A stretch of 64,000 nt of DNA from JADGNF01 sp964582085 (GTDB taxonomy: Archaea; Thermoproteota; Bathyarchaeia; Bathyarchaeales; Bathycorpusculaceae), in the NCBI GenBank assembly GCA_964582085.1, contig CAZOPV010000002.1:124001-188000 (forward strand). The letters are read 5' to 3'. Under the pieces are notes generated by a model. It was given only the letters and a program-made list of their open reading frames with translations, made no database searches and had not been told where the DNA came from. How positions within the stretch are numbered: position 1 is the stretch's first letter; each line of letters opens with the position of its first letter. Both the position numbers and the translations under genes were made by a program. This document shows, one piece after another, positions 60,940 through 64,000 of this stretch.

Positions 60940-62811
60940 ATGTATTCATATGCTGGAAAAATATTGCGTGTTAATTTGACTACTGGGCAGATAAGCACTG
61001 AGCCATTAACTGAAGAAATAGCTAAACAATACATCGGGGGAATTGGGCTTGGCATCAAGCTTCTCATGGACAATTCAAAACCTGGAACTGACGCTTATGA
61101 CCCAGATAACCCACTTATCTATTTGACGGGGCCACTTAGCGGAACAATGGGTCCAACAGCCGGAAACGGTTACGCCGTCGTTTCCAAATCGCCTGCCACA
61201 GGCGGCATAGGCGAAGCTAAGGCGCATGGTTTTTTTGGCCCTGACTTGAAAAGGGCTGGTTATGATGCGGTAATTATCACAGGTAAAGCTCCAAAACTGT
61301 CTTACTTGTGGATTGATGACGACAAAGTTCAAATTATGAATGCGGAACATTTGAAGTATGCCACCACTGGACACACTGATAAGACCATTCGGCAAGAACT
61401 TGGAGACTTCTACATACGGGTTTCGGCTATTGGTGAAGCTGGAGAAAAACTCTGCCGCTTTGCTGCCATAATCAATGATGAGTTCCGCGCCATTGGACGC
61501 AGTGGTATGGGCGGTGTTATGGGTTCTAAAAATCTGAAAGCTGTAGCCGTCAGAGGAACAAAAGATGTTAACGTTGCTGACATGAATGGTTTTAGAGAAT
61601 TTGTTAAGCTTATCCATGAACGTATGAAAGGTCCAGCGACCAAAAAATACAAGACCCTTGGTACTCCTGAGAACGTTTTGGTTTTGAACTCACTTTCCGC
61701 GTTGGCGACTAGAAACTGGACTAATGCTACTTTTGAAGGTGCGCACAAAGTCAGCGGCGAATACCTCAACGAGCATTACGTCAAAAAGGTTGTTGGTTGC
61801 GCAACCTGTGGTATGCGCTGTGACCACATTGCTGTTGTACCAGAGGGACCGTATAAGGGCTCCACTTCAAGACTGGAGTTCGAATGCCTCTGGTCTATGG
61901 GTCCCCTTTGTGGTATTGACAGGTTAGACGCTATAATCGAGGCAATGCGCATTGTAAACGAGTATGGAATGGACGGCATCTCAATAGGTGTAGTTGTAGC
62001 TTTTGCGATGGATCTTTATGAGCACGGTATAATTACAAAAGAACAAACTGATGGTATAGAGCTCAATTTCGGGAACGCTGAGGCCCTTATTGCAATTATC
62101 CACAAGATCGGCAAACGTGAAGGCTGGCTAGGCAACATTTTAGCTGAGGGTGTTGCGAAGGCAGCTGAGTTAATCGGCGGCGATGCCCCCAAGTACGCAT
62201 GCCACATTAAAGGTTTAGAACTTCCAGGTTACGACTTGCGAACTTTGAAGACTGCTGCGCTCGGTTTCAGTGTTTCGTTCCGTGGTGCTTGTCACCTACG
62301 AAACGGCGCGTACTCTCCTGACGTCAAAGGAAAAGTTAACCGCTTTAAGATTGAGCCAGGACGTGGAAAGATGATTACTGATGAAAGTAAGATGTACAAC
62401 ATCATCGACTCGCTTATTGTATGCAAGTTCTCACGAGGTACCTATTACGACGGTTGGAAAGACTTGGCAAACTACTACACGCTAGCTACGGGTATACCTA
62501 TGACTCCTGAGGAGATGGCTAAAGCTGGGGACAGAATTGAAAACCTTGCTCGTCTCTTTAACATAAGGGAAGGCAAAGGTACAAGAAAGTACGACACGCT
62601 GCCTTGGAAGATAAAGAATGTTCCTGTTCCAGACGAAGGACCTGCCAAAGGCGTTTGTGTCAGTGAGGAAGAATTCCAAATTGGATTAGATGACTACTAC
62701 GCTTCAAGAGGCTGGACAGCTGAAGGCATCCCCACCTTGGAGAAGCTTAAAGAATTAGGGCTCGAAAATTATGCTTACATAGCTGAAAAAGCCGAGCAAG
62801 GAGGCAACTGA
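60940..62811 (+). CDS. aor: Aldehyde:ferredoxin oxidoreductase (tungsten/molybdopterin)
   Basis: Oxidises aldehydes to acids with ferredoxin. 623 residues, normal length. N-terminal YAGKILRVNLTTG, GPLSGTMGPTAGNGYAVVSKSP and RSGMGGVMGSKNLKAVAVRGT bind the bis-pterin; cluster cysteines are CATCGMRCDH and a later Cys in LIVCKFSRG. Subtype (AOR, FOR, GAPOR, WOR) cannot be fixed by eye. AOR plus adjacent ferredoxin is a common pair. Confidence 0.94.
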   Translation: MYSYAGKILRVNLTTGQISTEPLTEEIAKQYIGGIGLGIKLLMDNSKPGTDAYDPDNPLIYLTGPLSGTMGPTAGNGYAVVSKSPATGGIGEAKAHGFFGPDLKRAGYDAVIITGKAPKLSYLWIDDDKVQIMNAEHLKYATTGHTDKTIRQELGDFYIRVSAIGEAGEKLCRFAAIINDEFRAIGRSGMGGVMGSKNLKAVAVRGTKDVNVADMNGFREFVKLIHERMKGPATKKYKTLGTPENVLVLNSLSALATRNWTNATFEGAHKVSGEYLNEHYVKKVVGCATCGMRCDHIAVVPEGPYKGSTSRLEFECLWSMGPLCGIDRLDAIIEAMRIVNEYGMDGISIGVVVAFAMDLYEHGIITKEQTDGIELNFGNAEALIAIIHKIGKREGWLGNILAEGVAKAAELIGGDAPKYACHIKGLELPGYDLRTLKTAALGFSVSFRGACHLRNGAYSPDVKGKVNRFKIEPGRGKMITDESKMYNIIDSLIVCKFSRGTYYDGWKDLANYYTLATGIPMTPEEMAKAGDRIENLARLFNIREGKGTRKYDTLPWKIKNVPVPDEGPAKGVCVSEEEFQIGLDDYYASRGWTAEGIPTLEKLKELGLENYAYIAEKAEQGGN

Positions 62812-62812
62812 G

Positions 62813-63319
62813 ATGGTGCGCCCTCAAGACCGCAAATTCGTGACTGCTGATCCGGAGAAATGCATAGGTTGCGTTGTCTGCGAATATGCATGTTCCATGG
62901 TTAACGAGAACACCTTCAACCCTAACAAATCTCGCATCCGTGCCATGCGTTTAGGTCCCCTTACAAACCTAGCCGTTACATGCCGTCACTGTGAAGATCC
63001 TGCATGTGTAGCTGCTTGTCCACGCGATGCTTTAAGTCAAGAAGAAGACAGTGGAATAATTCGTGTTGACGAAAACGCCTGCAACGGCTGCGGCTGGTGC
63101 ATAGCTGCATGCCAGTTCGGAGCAATGAATATGCATCCCGAAAAGAAGATTGTTTTCACATGCAACAGTTGCACTGACCACGCTGAAGGCGAACCCCAGT
63201 GTGTCAAATGGTGCCCTGAAGAGGCGTTATCCTTTGTTACTGCTGAAGTGTTAGCCCAGAAGTCGCGACAAAAAGCTGTCAAAAACCTGTTCCAAACGGC
63301 GGAAGCCTCTAACAAGTAA
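62813..63319 (+). CDS. Four-cluster [4Fe-4S] ferredoxin partner of AOR
   Basis: 168 residues, 1 bp after AOR. Sixteen cysteines in four groups: CIGCVVCEYAC, CRHCEDPACVAAC, CNGCGWCIAAC and CNSC...CVKWC, the DmsB/HycB-type electron-transfer pattern. It likely carries AOR electrons to the soluble ferredoxin pool or to the upstream hydrogenase. Ends in a short charged helix. Confidence 0.92.
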   Translation: MVRPQDRKFVTADPEKCIGCVVCEYACSMVNENTFNPNKSRIRAMRLGPLTNLAVTCRHCEDPACVAACPRDALSQEEDSGIIRVDENACNGCGWCIAACQFGAMNMHPEKKIVFTCNSCTDHAEGEPQCVKWCPEEALSFVTAEVLAQKSRQKAVKNLFQTAEASNK

Positions 63320-63364
63320 GCTTTACTTTGCAAAATTGTTGAGCGCTTTATAAGCGCTACCCCC

Positions 63365-63392
63365 TCTTTCTGGTTTTTTACATTTTTAGCTC
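63365..63392 (+). terminator. T-rich terminator after the ferredoxin gene
   Basis: T runs (TTTC, TTTTTT, TTTTT) lie between the ferredoxin stop and the convergent gene at 63405, as expected for termination of the AOR unit. Confidence 0.4.
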
Positions 63393-63404
63393 TTTAGAGG
63401 AATA

Positions 63405-64000
63405 TTATTGTTGTTGTTTAGTTGAAAGAGCATTTTTCGTTTTAATCCAAGTGTGCATCGGTTGGAAGGCGTCGCGAATTTTTTGCTTAAATGCCCACAA
63501 GATCCCAGATAGGATGAGTGAGAACCCCAAATACTGAATAATATTCGTGAAATTTCTGTGGGTTGTAAGATCAAAGTTAAAGAGGCTGTAGCCCACATCC
63601 ATGTTTCTTTCAACCTTAAAAATAAGGTAATCTGACCTAGAAAGCTGTTGTGCCACTTGCATATTAACAAAGAGTGCGGCGCAAAGAAGAAAAATTCCTG
63701 TGAATACAACAATAAACAGGAACCACTTGCTGAATCTACTTTTTGTTTTAGCGGAATGAAATAGTACCAAGCATTTGCCTGCTAGCGAAGCAGCGGACAA
63801 ACTGAAGAACGGCAAAAGCTGGTAATCAAATTTTATCGCGTTATTATAAGGAGACTTTAGATTAAGAGTTGCTCCCAAAAATGTGTTAACACCAACCACA
63901 ATCGCTATGATTGCTATACAAATCAGATCGAACTTCAAAGTTTTCGCAAATTGTTTTCTTCCGAGGATTCCAATGCCCAATGACATGATTGAAGCTGCTA
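63405..64000 (-). CDS. Polytopic membrane protein, partial (N-terminus beyond the right edge)
   Basis: The minus-strand frame stays open to the window edge: upstream of the first internal ATG (63984-63986) codons read AASI without a stop. The visible C-terminal 198 codons hold four membrane segments, with LLPFFSLSAASLAG in an early one and YLGFSLILSGILWAFKQK near the end, then a basic tail. The conserved-looking FDYQLLPFFSL block resembles GT-C glycosyltransferases such as ArnT-type proteins, but the identification is tentative. Confidence 0.6.
   Translation of the reverse strand, partial: AASIMSLGIGILGRKQFAKTLKFDLICIAIIAIVVGVNTFLGATLNLKSPYNNAIKFDYQLLPFFSLSAASLAGKCLVLFHSAKTKSRFSKWFLFIVVFTGIFLLCAALFVNMQVAQQLSRSDYLIFKVERNMDVGYSLFNFDLTTHRNFTNIIQYLGFSLILSGILWAFKQKIRDAFQPMHTWIKTKNALSTKQQQ

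Noticed and set aside
1..64000. CRISPR array, insertion sequence or other repeat family
   Set aside because: No direct repeats with regular spacers, no transposase-like protein and no terminal inverted repeats were seen. Detection by eye has limits for short or diverged repeats.
1..64000. rRNA, SRP RNA or RNase P RNA gene
   Set aside because: No long GC-rich structured segment outside coding genes was noticed; only tRNA-Leu could be folded with confidence. Small C/D box RNAs cannot be excluded.

Overview
The window is a stretch of archaeal chromosome. The evidence is a run of archaeal-type ribosomal protein genes (eS4, eL32, eL19, eS8), SRP19, the archaeal RNase P subunit Rpp29, archaeal SecY, Trm1, the archaeal modified mevalonate pathway, TATA-box promoters about 25 bp ahead of probable transcription starts, and frequent TTG/GTG starts behind purine-rich ribosome binding sites. 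Two different [NiFe] hydrogenases, HdrBC, a tungsten-type aldehyde:ferredoxin oxidoreductase and an ADP-forming acyl-CoA synthetase point to a strict anaerobe that turns over H2, aldehydes and acyl-CoA. A Bathyarchaeia-like (TACK) lineage fits this content, but that is inference; no 16S rRNA gene lies in the window.

Layout. 1-4.75 kb: two divergent secreted or membrane proteins (one cut by the left edge) and a PH-like/zinc-ribbon protein. 5.2-6.5 kb: tRNA-Leu(UAG) and the hydrogenase maturation gene hypE, both on the minus strand, followed by a strikingly G-poor 240-bp tract. 6.9-15.6 kb: seventeen translation genes (sixteen ribosomal proteins from uL22 to uL30, plus the RNase P subunit rnp1), tightly packed and often overlapping. 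15.9-22.8 kb: ilvC, an ArsB/NhaD-like transporter, two HAD phosphatases, proC, trm1 and a VapBC module with an inverted-repeat operator candidate. 23.3-32.3 kb: a nine-gene run that carries mevalonate to geranylgeranyl diphosphate by the phosphomevalonate dehydratase / anhydromevalonate-phosphate decarboxylase / isopentenyl phosphate kinase route, then gltX and srp19. 32.3-37.7 kb (minus): eS8 and the condensin operon smc-scpA-scpB. 37.9-41.7 kb: a small membrane protein, an Hsp20-fold protein overlapping uL15, SecY, a DUF106/EMC3-like insertase and cytidylate kinase. 41.8-49.2 kb: an MFS transporter, a BioB/LipS-like radical SAM enzyme, a DRE-TIM metallolyase, a lipoate ligase, cysS, dph6 and a small Cys-rich ORF broken by TGA. 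49.3-52.1 kb: an ADP-forming acyl-CoA synthetase fused to a GNAT domain.

52.1-63.3 kb is the energy-metabolism island. On the minus strand is a group 3b-type hydrogenase whose beta and gamma subunits are fused into one 637-residue protein. Divergent from it on the plus strand is hdrC-hdrB, the small and large subunits of a group 3c-like hydrogenase, a hydrogenase maturation protease, then an aldehyde:ferredoxin oxidoreductase and its four-cluster ferredoxin. No hdrA or mvhD is present, so the usual MvhADG-HdrABC bifurcating complex is either completed from elsewhere or built differently here. A membrane protein is cut by the right edge.

How the genes fit together: the ribosomal, SecY and SRP genes supply protein synthesis and export; the isoprenoid operon supplies membrane lipid precursors; and the hydrogenase/Hdr/AOR/ACD genes link H2, NAD(P)H, ferredoxin and thiol-disulfide pools with aldehyde and acid metabolism. 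HypE and the protease mature the hydrogenases. All functional calls rest on recognised motifs and gene order, not on database searches.
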